From NCBI GenBank assembly GCA_022826485.1, contig JAJDUU010000025.1, positions 62,001-126,000 of the forward strand: 64,000 nucleotides of DNA. The letters run 5' to 3'. Under the pieces are notes generated by a model. It searched no databases, was not told the DNA's origin, and saw only the letters and a list, made by a program, of their open reading frames with translations. Below are positions 1 through 8,915 of this stretch, one piece after another; position 1 is the stretch's first letter, and each line of letters begins with the position of its first letter. The stretch comes from Chloroflexota bacterium (GTDB lineage Bacteria; Chloroflexota; UBA11872). The position numbers and the translations under genes were made by a program.

Positions 1-2
1 CA

Positions 3-1163
3 GGTGCCTTTGCCGAAGGACGTCGCGTTCTGAACGCCGATGGCATCGGCTCAGTCGTCTTCGCCCACAAGACCACCGAAGGATGGGAAGCTCTGCTGTC
101 GGGGATGATCCGTGGCAACTGGACCATCACCGGATCCTGGCCGATCGCCACCGAGATGGGCTCGCGCCTGCGCGCCCGCGATTCCGCCGCCCTCGCCACC
201 AGCGTCCACCTCGTCTGCCGCCCGCGACCTGAGGATGCACATGTAGGTGACTGGGCCGACGTTCTCCGCGAGCTGCCGGAGCGGGTCGCTGACTGGATGC
301 AGCGGCTCCAAGGCGAAGGCGTCCGTGGGGCGGATCTAGTCTTCGCCTGCGTTGGGCCTGCGCTGGAGATATACAGCCGCTACCGCGCAGTGGAGACGGC
401 GGACGGCCGGGAGGTAGGCCTGCCGGAGTACCTCGAAAAGGTGTGGGAGGTCGTTGGGCGCGAGGCGCTTGAGCAGGTGCTGGGCACGGCCGAGGCCCAG
501 GCCCGCAATGGCGCGGCAGGCGCGCTGGAGGAAGACGCCCGCCTGACCGCGCTGTTCCTCTGGACTCTGCAGAGCACGTCGGAAGGCGCGTTCTCACAAG
601 ACGGTGCCGCCCCCAATGACGGAGAGGACGAAGCGCCGCGCAGGAAGTCGTCGGGCTACAGCCTGCCTTTCGACGTGGCGCGGCGGTTCGCCCAGCCGCT
701 GGGCATCCACCTCGACGACTGGGAGTCGCGCATCATCGAGACGAAGAGAGGCGTCGTGTACATGCTCCCTGTCACTGAGCGCGGGAAGCAGCTGTTCGGC
801 GAGTCGGGCGCCGCCGCCGTAGCCGACGAGATGGAGGCGGCAGCGAACGTTTCTCCGCAATTGAGCCTCTTTCCCGACGAGCCACCCGCCGTCCGGGGAC
901 GAGCGCGGAGGCGGAGCAGGTCATCGACGCCGACTAGCGGCAATGCAGAGCTTAGGCTGTCGGCGACCACGCTGGACCGGGTGCATGCTGCCATGCTGTT
1001 GCAGGCGTCGGGTCGCAGCCAAGCCCTGCGCAACCTGCTGCGCGCCGAGCAGGAGCGCGGATCCGACTTCCTGCGCCTCGCCAACGCGCTGACGGCGCTC
1101 TACCCACGGGGAAGCGAGGAGAAGCGGCTGCTGGATGCCATGCTATTGGCGGTACCTAGGTAA
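3..1163 (+). CDS. DUF1156 DNA methyltransferase, C-terminal part (HmaB-like)
   Basis: The frame is open from the window edge, so the 5' end and the catalytic motifs lie outside; 386 codons are visible. The first residues (AHKTTEGWEALL, then GSWPIATEMGSRLRA and ALATSVHLVCRPR) are the conserved block I associate with DUF1156 adenine-specific methyltransferases. The C-terminal half is less conserved, with a basic stretch (RGRARRRSRSS) near residue 300. In this family the enzyme methylates host DNA beside a DUF499 ATPase and usually a large helicase. The ATPase is here, 660 bp downstream, separated by a toxin-antitoxin pair. Family assignment is from remembered motifs; the HMA link is inference. 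Confidence 0.8.
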   Translation, partial: GAFAEGRRVLNADGIGSVVFAHKTTEGWEALLSGMIRGNWTITGSWPIATEMGSRLRARDSAALATSVHLVCRPRPEDAHVGDWADVLRELPERVADWMQRLQGEGVRGADLVFACVGPALEIYSRYRAVETADGREVGLPEYLEKVWEVVGREALEQVLGTAEAQARNGAAGALEEDARLTALFLWTLQSTSEGAFSQDGAAPNDGEDEAPRRKSSGYSLPFDVARRFAQPLGIHLDDWESRIIETKRGVVYMLPVTERGKQLFGESGAAAVADEMEAAANVSPQLSLFPDEPPAVRGRARRRSRSSTPTSGNAELRLSATTLDRVHAAMLLQASGRSQALRNLLRAEQERGSDFLRLANALTALYPRGSEEKRLLDAMLLAVPR

Positions 1164-1194
1164 TCGACGAATCCACGAACTACGGAGGGAAGCG

Positions 1195-1446
1195 ATGACG
1201 ACGAACCATGAACTCCTCAACCGCATCACCGCGCGGCCCGCCGTCTTTGGCGGAAAGCCGATCATCCGTGACATGCGGATATCGGTCGAGCTTGTGTTGA
1301 GCCTGCTGAGCCAGGGCGCCACCCAGGATGAGCTCCTGGATGACTACCCCGAACTGGAGCCAGAGGACATCCGCGCCTGCATCGCCTACGCCCACACCGT
1401 GATATCCGGCGACACGCTGGCGCCGGTTTCGGTTGCGGCACGGTGA
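1195..1446 (+). CDS. DUF433 antitoxin-like protein
   Basis: This 83-residue protein has the DUF433 pattern: ITARPAVFGGKPIIRDMRIS, followed by a helix-turn-helix-like stretch (LLSQGATQDELLDDYPELEPEDIRACIAYA). The ATG at 1195 has a strong ribosome site (GGAGGG) ten bases upstream; a longer in-frame start at 1135 lies inside the methyltransferase gene and is unlikely. Its stop overlaps the GTG of the next gene as GTGA. DUF433 proteins are typically paired with DUF5615 PIN-like proteins and are read as antitoxins. The pair sits between the methylase and ATPase genes, so it may be an insertion or an addiction module for the island. Confidence 0.85.
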   Translation: MTTNHELLNRITARPAVFGGKPIIRDMRISVELVLSLLSQGATQDELLDDYPELEPEDIRACIAYAHTVISGDTLAPVSVAAR

Positions 1447-1799
1447 GATTCCTCACCGACCGATGCGCCGGGCGACGGTTGGTGGAGTGGTTGCGTGACA
1501 ACGGACACGACGTTGTTGAAGCACAGACCCTCGGCCCGGATCCAGGCGACCGGGCTTTGCTGGAACGAGCGGGGGCGGAGAACCGGGTTCTCGTCACGCT
1601 CGACAAGGACTTCGGCGAGCTCATCTACCTGCAGCGGGTTTCGCATGCAGGACTGATACGCCTGCCCGATGTTCGGGTGTCCCAGCGAATCGAAACCGTT
1701 CGTGCGGTCATCGAGGATCACGGTAAGGCGCTGGAGGAGCGGGCTGTCATAACCGTACGCGGCGGACGAATCCGGATATCGCATCCGCCGACATCCTGA
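1443..1799 (+). CDS. DUF5615 PIN-like toxin
   Basis: The 118-residue protein matches DUF5615 (Mut7-C/PIN-like) nucleases: MRFLTDRCAGRRLVEWL at the start, then LVTLDKDFGEL around residues 50-60. Candidate metal-binding acids are Asp6, Glu15, Asp54 and Asp56. The start is GTG at 1443, overlapping the DUF433 stop by four bases, so translation is probably coupled. The family is expected to be a toxin with RNase activity neutralised by the DUF433 partner. The DUF499 gene begins 25 bases downstream, so all may be one transcript. Catalytic activity is inferred. Confidence 0.8.
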   Translation: MRFLTDRCAGRRLVEWLRDNGHDVVEAQTLGPDPGDRALLERAGAENRVLVTLDKDFGELIYLQRVSHAGLIRLPDVRVSQRIETVRAVIEDHGKALEERAVITVRGGRIRISHPPTS

Positions 1800-1824
1800 G
1801 CATCAGCAGTTTGGAGTCTTTCCG

Positions 1825-4605
1825 ATGCAACCCTGGTACAAGGTCGTAACGCTACGCGAGGAGGTCCGGGAGGGCCGGTCCTTCAGCCCAGACGAGTTCG
1901 CCATTGCCCTGGAGCAGGTCGTGGCGGGAACGGCGCCCCCGGACTACAGCGATCCGGCGCAGTTCTTCTCGCGCACCTGCTTCACCCGCGCGCTGACGGA
2001 GCACTCCGGCATGGTCCTGCGGCGGTTGTCCGGCCGAACGGAAAACACCGCGCCGGTCCTGACGCTCATCACGCAGTTCGGCGGCGGCAAGACGCACACG
2101 CTCGCGTCCCTGTACCACCTCGCCAACGCCGGTCGTGACGCCGACGCGTTGCCTGGCGTCGGAGACCTGCTCAACGCGGTGAACGTCCCCGAGGCTCCTG
2201 CCGCCCGTGTCGGCGTCTTCGTCGGCAACGCCTGGGACCCCGCGCCCGGACGAGAGACGCCCTGGATCGATCTGGCCCGGCAGCTGGCCGGAGACGCCGG
2301 CCTATCTGCGCTGGGTAGCGCCGCCGAGACGACGCCGCCCGGGACCGAGGCATTGGCAAGGGTGTTCGCCGCGGCAAACGCGCCGGTGTTGCTGCTGTTC
2401 GACGAGGTGTTGAACTTTGTCAACCGACACCGAGGCATGGCCGATCCCTTCCACGCCTTCCTCCAGAATCTGACCGTCGCCGTCACGGGCGCGACCCGTG
2501 CGGCGGCGGTGATCAGCCTGCCCCGCAGCCAGATCGAGATGACCGCGTGGGACCAGGAGTGGCAGGACCGCATCACCAAGGTCGTGCGCCGCGTCGCCCG
2601 CGACCTGATTGCGAACGACGAGTCCGAGATCAGCGAGGTGGTGCGCCGACGGCTGTTCGAGGATCTCGGCGGCGCGCGCGTGCGTCGACGGATCGCAAGA
2701 ATCCACGCGGACTGGTGCTTCGAGCGAAGCGCGCGTCTTCCCCAGGAGTGGACGGCCGTGGACAGTGCGATCACCGGCTCGAAGGCGCGAGACTTCCTGC
2801 GAGGCCGGTTCGAGGCATGCTATCCGTTCCACCCGGCGACGCTTTCCGTATTCCAGCGGAAGTGGCGGGCGCTGGCGCAGTTCCAGCAGACTCGCGGCGC
2901 GCTGGCGATGCTGGCCCAATGGATTTCCTGGGCGTCGCGCGAACAGTTCCAGCAAGCGCGGAATGAACCGCTGATCACCCTGGGCTCCGCCCCGTTGCAC
3001 GTGCCGGACTTCCGGGCCGTGGTCCTCGGCCAGTTGGGGGAGCAGCGGCTTGACGCCGCCGTCGAAGCGGACGTCGTTGGGGATACGTCCCACGCCAGAG
3101 CCCTGGACACAGACACCAAGGGGGCGCTGCGCCACATCCATCGCAGGGTCGGCGCGGCCATCCTGTTCGAGTCGTCCGGCGGGCAGGTGGACAAGGTGGC
3201 CCACCTGCCGGAGTTGCGCTTCGCCCTCGGCGAGCCGGAGGTGGAGACGACCACCATTGACAGCGCCGCCACGGCTTTGGAGAAGTCCGGCTTCTTCCTG
3301 CGGAGAGTCGGCGCGGACGGCTACCGCATCCACCATCAGGCGACGCTGCGAAAGGTCGTCAGCGATCGGCGCGCCTCCCTCGACGAGGACACGGAGATCA
3401 GGCCCGCGGTTCGCAGGATCGTGCAGGAAGAGTTTGCCCGGGGCGCACCGGTTCCGGTCGTCTACTTTCCGGAGAACGGCGATGCGGTGCAGGACTCGCC
3501 ACGATTGACGATGGTCGTCCTCGATCCCGCAGAAGAGTGGCGGAGGAGCGGCCAGCTTTCGGATCGCGTGGTCCGATGGACCAGGGAACGAGGGAATTCT
3601 CCACGGCTCTATCCCGGCGCCTTGGTCTGGTGCGTCAGGAAGCCGGGGCGCGAGTTGCGAGAGAGCGTGGAGCTGTGGCTCGCGTGGCGTCGGGTGGCCC
3701 AGGAGGTGTCGCAGGGCATCCTCGGGGCTGAGTTCGACCGGGCTGACCGGGCCGAGGTGCAAACCAGCGTCAGGGATGCGGAGGAGGCGGCGAGGGACGA
3801 GGTATGGGCCGGATACCGCTTTGCCGCGTTGGGGGACAGGCAAGCGCTGAAGGGATTGAAGGTGATCGACCTCGGCGCGGGCCACTCCAGCGGCAGCGAG
3901 ACGCTCGGCGGGCGCGTGATCGGCGCGTTGAAGTCAGGAGCGCTACTCAACGAGTCCGTGGGCGTGGGATACATCGACCGGCACTGGCCGCCCGCGTTCG
4001 CGGACACGGGAGCCTGGCCGCTGATCAGCCTGCGTCAGAGCTTCCTGAACGGCGCGCTGACCCGGCTGATCGACCCGGATGCAGTCCTCCAACGGAAGGT
4101 CGTCGAATTCGTAACCGCCGGAGACTTCGGATTGGCATCTGGCGAGAAGGACAACGGTCAGTACGAACGAGTGTGGTTCAAAGAGCCGGTAGGTCAGGAC
4201 GAAGTGGCCTTCGAGTCCGGGGTCTATCTGTTGACCAAGGCCAAGGCAGAGCGACTCTCCGCCACAGCCGATGACACGCAGCCGGTGGAGCCGGAAGACC
4301 AAACAAGCCCGAGCACTGATACCGATCCGGATTCGGTGCCGGATTCTGGCCAAACCCAGGTCGCGCTTCCCATAGCGACAGGCCAGAAGGCGACGCTGAG
4401 GCTCAGGGGAACCGTTCCACCGGAGGTATGGAACCGGCTCGGCACGCGAATCCTGCCGAAGCTGCGCTCTGCGGACAACCTGAGCGTCGGCGTCGAGTTC
4501 TCGGTAAGTGTCGATGCGGGCCTAGCCCAAGGCTTCCAGTTGGAGTTGCAGCAAGCGCTAACCGATCTCGGGTTACAAGAGCAGGTGTCAGTGGATACGT
4601 CCTGA
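1825..4605 (+). CDS. DUF499 AAA-like ATPase (HmaC-like)
   Basis: This 926-residue protein has a Walker A motif at residues 83-91 (TQFGGGKTH) and a Walker B at about 187-199 (PVLLLFDEVLNFV), with the N-terminal FFSRTCFTRAL block seen in DUF499 ATPases. A Ser/Asp/Pro-rich linker around residues 820-850 precedes a short C-terminal domain. The ATG at 1825 follows a GGAG site. DUF499 ATPases occur in defence islands with DUF1156 methyltransferases, and methylase plus ATPase plus helicase is the combination called HMA. No intact helicase gene is in this window. It probably powers DNA sensing or remodelling in that system; the mechanism is unknown to me. Confidence 0.85.
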   Translation: MQPWYKVVTLREEVREGRSFSPDEFAIALEQVVAGTAPPDYSDPAQFFSRTCFTRALTEHSGMVLRRLSGRTENTAPVLTLITQFGGGKTHTLASLYHLANAGRDADALPGVGDLLNAVNVPEAPAARVGVFVGNAWDPAPGRETPWIDLARQLAGDAGLSALGSAAETTPPGTEALARVFAAANAPVLLLFDEVLNFVNRHRGMADPFHAFLQNLTVAVTGATRAAAVISLPRSQIEMTAWDQEWQDRITKVVRRVARDLIANDESEISEVVRRRLFEDLGGARVRRRIARIHADWCFERSARLPQEWTAVDSAITGSKARDFLRGRFEACYPFHPATLSVFQRKWRALAQFQQTRGALAMLAQWISWASREQFQQARNEPLITLGSAPLHVPDFRAVVLGQLGEQRLDAAVEADVVGDTSHARALDTDTKGALRHIHRRVGAAILFESSGGQVDKVAHLPELRFALGEPEVETTTIDSAATALEKSGFFLRRVGADGYRIHHQATLRKVVSDRRASLDEDTEIRPAVRRIVQEEFARGAPVPVVYFPENGDAVQDSPRLTMVVLDPAEEWRRSGQLSDRVVRWTRERGNSPRLYPGALVWCVRKPGRELRESVELWLAWRRVAQEVSQGILGAEFDRADRAEVQTSVRDAEEAARDEVWAGYRFAALGDRQALKGLKVIDLGAGHSSGSETLGGRVIGALKSGALLNESVGVGYIDRHWPPAFADTGAWPLISLRQSFLNGALTRLIDPDAVLQRKVVEFVTAGDFGLASGEKDNGQYERVWFKEPVGQDEVAFESGVYLLTKAKAERLSATADDTQPVEPEDQTSPSTDTDPDSVPDSGQTQVALPIATGQKATLRLRGTVPPEVWNRLGTRILPKLRSADNLSVGVEFSVSVDAGLAQGFQLELQQALTDLGLQEQVSVDTS

Positions 4606-4637
4606 TGGCGCTCTTGAAATCAATGCCGACTAGTTTC

Positions 4638-6125
4638 TTAATTACGTCGCCAAGAACCTCGTGTTTCAAGTTCGGGCAATGTACTTGGATATTGCATCGA
4701 CTTATTGGCAACTTGCGCTAGCCAGATAAGCCATCTATCGACAAACGCGCTCGTATCAGCGCGGTCAATGGGAGTAAATGGATACGCACATTGCTGTGAA
4801 GACATTCCTACAAAGAACGATTCCCCGGCTTCTGATGGGTCGAGATCAAATGGCACCGTGCTCGGCTGACCGGAGAAGTTGTTCATAAACGCTACCTCAA
4901 ACCATCGATACTCTCCTTGTGCTTGGGCGTCACAGTACCAAAGTGAGTGTGATCGCCCTTCATAGCCTCGAACCGATGGTGTCTGCGTAACCATGATTGC
5001 CCCACACGCAATCACATCAAACGGTATCGGATATGTAGCTTTTTTAGAATCAGATGCTTCTTCATAAGCAGGTGTCGAAATGATAGTCAGTGTGCCTGCG
5101 TTAAGGCGCCAGGTGATTCTACCTCTAGTTTCACCTCTTGAAGCCTGTGATGCATATCGTCTGATGTTATCCTCTACTGACTCTACAATCGGTCTATATG
5201 ACTGCCGTCCTGCCTGAAGAAGCTCTTGACGTCGTTGTTCTTCAGACTGTGCAATCGACTCTTGCAGACTTTGTTCTGCTTGTCGCGTAACAGCAGCCGC
5301 ATTTGCTTGTTGTAAGAGATTAGCGCCAGCGGGCGGTGAAACGTCACGCGCCGTCTTTAGTTGTTCTAGTAACTGCGTAGGTGAAGGTCGTGCTTGCGGG
5401 GCTTTAATCAAGCATTGCCTAACGATATCAGACAAAGGTAGTGGCACATCTCTCAAACCCGCTGGGATTTCAGTTAGATGTTGTTTGTGGATTACACTGA
5501 TATCGCTTGATGCAAATGGTGGCTGACCTGTGAGCAGTTCATATGCGACTATACCAACTGCATATACGTCAGTTGCGCTAGTTGCTGTCTGATCTCTCCA
5601 TTGCTCAGGAGCCGCATACTTGGGTGTTCGAAAAAACTTACGTGTATCCTGGGCGGTAGTGGCTTCGGCATATTTTGATATACCGAAATCGGCAAGTTGC
5701 CATTGGTCATTCAACAAAAGTATATTGTCCGGCTTAATATCGCGATGAACAACCTTGCCTTCAATTGACACTAGTGCTTCAGCAATGTCGACGAGGATAT
5801 TGATTGCGTCATATGCGTCACACTTGCCGACTCTATTGATAAATGCACGTAGTGAGAGTTTGGCTTGCGGCATTACAAGAACATAGAAATCATCCCATTC
5901 GCCTCTGTCAATGATCGGGATGACATTTCTTGCGCTCGTGAGATCATCGCCAAAGAGGAGTTCGCGATCTGCGCCTGGGTCTTTCGGTATCAACTTCAAT
6001 GCATAAATCTCACCTTGCCTTGATGTTGCTGCATATACGGCACCTAGACCACCCGCTCCAATTAGCGATTGTATTGCCCACTCACGTGCGAGCTGAACGA
6101 TCTCACCTATTGGGTAAGCCACCAA
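4638..6125 (-). CDS. Ser/Thr protein kinase with unknown C-terminal domain
   Basis: The 495-residue protein has an intact Hanks-type kinase domain at residues 15-260: glycine loop GAGGLG (23-28), catalytic Lys44 in YALKL, HRDIKPDN (Asp129), DFG (146-148) and APE (172-174). Residues 265-320 are Gln/Ala/Glu-rich and may form a coiled coil. The last 170 residues match no family I recognise; no transmembrane helix is obvious. TTG at 6125 and GTG at 6122 are alternative starts. The gene is clearly more AT-rich than its neighbours, indicating separate acquisition. It converges on the DUF499 gene with a 32-base gap. Kinases occur in several phage-defence systems, so a signalling role there is plausible but unproven. 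Confidence 0.9.
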   Translation of the reverse strand: MVAYPIGEIVQLAREWAIQSLIGAGGLGAVYAATSRQGEIYALKLIPKDPGADRELLFGDDLTSARNVIPIIDRGEWDDFYVLVMPQAKLSLRAFINRVGKCDAYDAINILVDIAEALVSIEGKVVHRDIKPDNILLLNDQWQLADFGISKYAEATTAQDTRKFFRTPKYAAPEQWRDQTATSATDVYAVGIVAYELLTGQPPFASSDISVIHKQHLTEIPAGLRDVPLPLSDIVRQCLIKAPQARPSPTQLLEQLKTARDVSPPAGANLLQQANAAAVTRQAEQSLQESIAQSEEQRRQELLQAGRQSYRPIVESVEDNIRRYASQASRGETRGRITWRLNAGTLTIISTPAYEEASDSKKATYPIPFDVIACGAIMVTQTPSVRGYEGRSHSLWYCDAQAQGEYRWFEVAFMNNFSGQPSTVPFDLDPSEAGESFFVGMSSQQCAYPFTPIDRADTSAFVDRWLIWLAQVANKSMQYPSTLPELETRGSWRRN

Positions 6126-6294
6126 ACACCGACCTTCGACTCAATTGAATATAGGTATCAGCCCGGCAAGCTAAATGACCGGAACGCATCTGTCAAGTGA
6201 GGAGGGGGGCGTAGTTTCTGAAACAAAAAAGGCCGCATACATGAGCATACGGGGGAGGACGCCCGGACTTGGTGTTCTCCCCGTTGCTCCCGCG

Positions 6295-7415
6295 CTATCG
6301 TCCGGCGCCGACCGGTGCCCACTCCTGTTCCAACGCCCACTCGAACATGGACAGCGCCGGAGCTTGAGCCTTGCGGCGACGGCCCGTGGGCTTCGTCGGC
6401 GGATCGGCCATGAACTCCGCGCAGGAGAACAGGGACGGCTGCCCCTCTTCGGCCTCGTTGCCGTTGATCGGGACAGGCGCGTGGCCGTTCCCGTTGGCGT
6501 GGCCGGCGTGCGGGACCAGCTCGACGCTCGGCCCGATGCCGTCGGCGTCCTGGTGACCGTTGGTCCCGTTGCCGTTGACCGAGACGGCCTCCGGCTCGAC
6601 CTCGACCGCCTGCCAGCCATCGTCCACCAGCAACTCCTCAGCGCTGACTGCGGCGTCCCGCGCGTGCGCAAACACCGCCTCCACCGTTTCGGTGTCCGCC
6701 TCCTGCTGCCCATTCACGATCTGACGGGCCAGCGCCATCATCAGGTCGTCGCCATCGTCGCCGTAGGCGGCCAGGCCGTCCTCGGGCAGTTCCCCCTCGA
6801 CGGCCAGGGAGCTCTGCAGCTTCTGCGCCACCAGATTCAGGGCGTCGGCCTGTAGGGTGTTCCGGTAGGACATGAACACGACCTTGACGAGGGCGCGCGT
6901 GTTGCCGTCGGTGAGGACGTTGGAGCGAATCTTGCCGACGACTGTCTCCTCGAAGCGGCGGGTGTTGAACCTGGGAGTCTCGCAGGCGTCCTTGCCGTGC
7001 TTCATGATCGACTGGCAGACGTAATAGGCGAACTGACCGCTCTTGGCGTCTTAGCCGCTGAGCGCCCTGTTGCACGCCTTGCACTTGACCAGCCCGCTGA
7101 GCAGGTAGGTGCTCCCGACTCGGCGGGGGTGAACGACCTTGGGGGCTCGGGTCTGCATCAGCCTCCTGACGCGCCGGAACCTGGCCTTGGAGACGATGGC
7201 GGGGAACGCCTTCTCTACCCGGACGGGGTCGTCTTTGCCCTTGCCCGTGGAGCCCCATACAAGGTTGCCGGAATTCCAATCAGCACCAAACGCTGCGTTA
7301 CTCGTAGGAGGCGGCATTGCTTCCACGAGGGCGATAGGGGCATGAGCAGCGCCCATCGACGGGTGGCGAGGGGATCTCTGGAGCTTCTGTGCCACCCGCT
7401 TGATCGTCACCCATA
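6295..7415 (-). pseudogene. Serine recombinase remnant fused to helicase-like C-terminus
   Basis: Reading leftwards, about 7250-6880 encodes the recombinase and zinc-ribbon part of a large serine recombinase: LVWG, PVRVEKAFPAIVSK, HPRRVGSTYLLSGLVKCKAC, then YYVCQS and a second Cys before PRFNTRRFEE. A TAA at about 7053-7051 interrupts it just after the first Cys pair. The N-terminal resolvase catalytic domain is missing. From about 6876 (after ALVKVV) the frame continues for about 190 codons into unrelated sequence (SYRNTLQADALNLVAQKL, a Gly/Asn/His-rich linker, then a basic SMFEWALEQEW tail) that resembles the C-terminus of a large SF2 helicase rather than a recombinase. That second identity is from memory and uncertain. 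Confidence 0.75.
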
Positions 7416-7423
7416 ACATAGAC

Positions 7424-7462
7424 CGATAATGTGGTCTCGTGGCCAACGAGACCACATTATCG
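7424..7462. repeat. Perfect 17-bp inverted repeat
   Basis: Arms 7424-7440 (CGATAATGTGGTCTCGT) and 7446-7462 are perfect reverse complements around a 5-base spacer (GGCCA). It lies just upstream of the recombinase remnant on one side and 190 bases before the four-gene operon on the other. An AT-rich TATATAAA follows the right arm, so it could be an operator overlapping the operon promoter. No T-tract follows in either direction, which argues against a simple intrinsic terminator. Confidence 0.9.
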
Positions 7463-7652
7463 TATATAAATCTGCTTGAATCCTTACCATCGACTCGGAT
7501 ACGCTTCTCGTGCGCCGACTAGCGAGGAGGGCAGTCATGGGCAACGGACCATCCAACCATCCTCGTCAGCGTTGGCACAGCGGATGGCTCGGCGTCCATG
7601 CGGAGGCCTGTCGCTGTCGCCGACTCTGCCGAGGCACCGAGGGAGGACAGCA

Positions 7653-8915
7653 ATGACGACCGGCGGCAAAGGCATTCCGCGCTTGCAGGAACTGTCCTAC
7701 CTCGAGGTCGCAGCACGGGCCGTCGCCAGAGGGTCCTCATTTGAGGACATTCGGCGTGAGCTGGTGGACCACATGCTGAGAATCAGCCAAGCGTCGCCCG
7801 GGACCGGCAACACGGCGGCGTACCGAAACGCCAAGAAGAACTCGAAGCGATACGTCAACAATGTGAGCGAAGCGCTCAAGGAGCTCATGCGGCTCGGCCT
7901 CGTTCACAGGGCCACCCTTCCCGCGTCTGCATCCAGTGTCGACGCCTACAGGGGGGCCACGTTCGCGCTCACGGCGTCGGGGGAGACGTGGGTCGACCTG
8001 CTGATCGACGACCGGCCTCGGGGTTACGACGCGCTGTGCGAAACGTTGCTCCGGAACCATCCACAGTTCAAGAGCTTCCTCGTCACAATCGGAGCGTTCG
8101 GCGAATCAGAGCGACAGGGCTTCGAGGTCCCACTCATGCGATGGGGCGACCTTCCGAAGCCCCGAAGTCGGGTGCGGTATGTCCAAACCCTCGCGCTCCA
8201 CATCTCTCAGGAGCTATCGAAGAACCGTGCGGGTTGGGCCGCTGATGCGTCGGAGGTGCAGTCGGCGATCGCGAGCTACGTGCAGGCGATCGTAGACCGA
8301 GCTTGGTCCAGGGAGCGCCCCGATCCTCTTCCCCGCAGTCAGGACTTCGTGAACAAGTGCGAAGAAGCAGCTGTGAAGCTGGCGTTCACCAAGGCGGGGG
8401 CTCCGCTCGACTACATCTCGATGGAGATTCTCCGGCGGTGGACGCGCACGCTCGGGATCGCGAATTTCTCGTATCACGCCCCCGGCAGCTACGCGCTTCG
8501 ACTCTGGCCTACAGCGGAGTTGAGTCGATCGGAGGACGGCTTGGAGATTCGCCGCAGAGTCGGGGAGGTCTGGCGTGATCGAATTGTCACCGAACTGCAG
8601 CGGGCACATGAGCGTGTACGCAGAGCCGACAGCGGCGGTTCCCCATGGCTACCAATCTATCGTGTGAGGGCTGCTGTTTGTGCTGAGCTGCGGGTTCTGG
8701 ATAGCGAGTTCGACATGGCGTTGCTCGAGCTCCTCCGCAGCGAGCGGGGCGCTGAAGTGCCCTACAGGGTGAACCTCGATCAGTCCTCGTACGGGAACAT
8801 CCCGCCGTCCGAACGTCCGCTGATCGTGTCGACACCGTCCGCGACGCGCATATTCAAGTCCATGACGCTGGTCCCGCGCCACAGCGGGACGGCGAGCGAA
8901 GGAGGAATCCAATGA
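7653..8915 (+). CDS. Unrecognised winged-helix-like protein, first gene of four-gene operon
   Basis: I do not recognise this 420-residue protein. ATG 7653 is chosen for its strong GGGAGGACA ribosome site; upstream in-frame starts lack one. Residues 12-110 look like a winged helix: YLEVAARAVARGSSFEDIRREL, then KRYVNNVSEALKELMRLGLV and a wing ending TFALTASGETWVDLL. The rest is mixed helix and charged loops with no visible catalytic motif, transmembrane segment or signal peptide. The stop overlaps the next start as ATGA, so it should be made in step with the ATPase. Likely a DNA-binding or target-recognition subunit of a complex with the three downstream proteins; that role is inference from context. 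Confidence 0.8.
   Translation: MTTGGKGIPRLQELSYLEVAARAVARGSSFEDIRRELVDHMLRISQASPGTGNTAAYRNAKKNSKRYVNNVSEALKELMRLGLVHRATLPASASSVDAYRGATFALTASGETWVDLLIDDRPRGYDALCETLLRNHPQFKSFLVTIGAFGESERQGFEVPLMRWGDLPKPRSRVRYVQTLALHISQELSKNRAGWAADASEVQSAIASYVQAIVDRAWSRERPDPLPRSQDFVNKCEEAAVKLAFTKAGAPLDYISMEILRRWTRTLGIANFSYHAPGSYALRLWPTAELSRSEDGLEIRRRVGEVWRDRIVTELQRAHERVRRADSGGSPWLPIYRVRAAVCAELRVLDSEFDMALLELLRSERGAEVPYRVNLDQSSYGNIPPSERPLIVSTPSATRIFKSMTLVPRHSGTASEGGIQ

Noticed and set aside
2302-3885. A 527-codon open frame on the reverse strand
   Set aside because: It lies opposite the DUF499 ATPase gene, shows no family motifs and reflects the high GC third positions of that gene.
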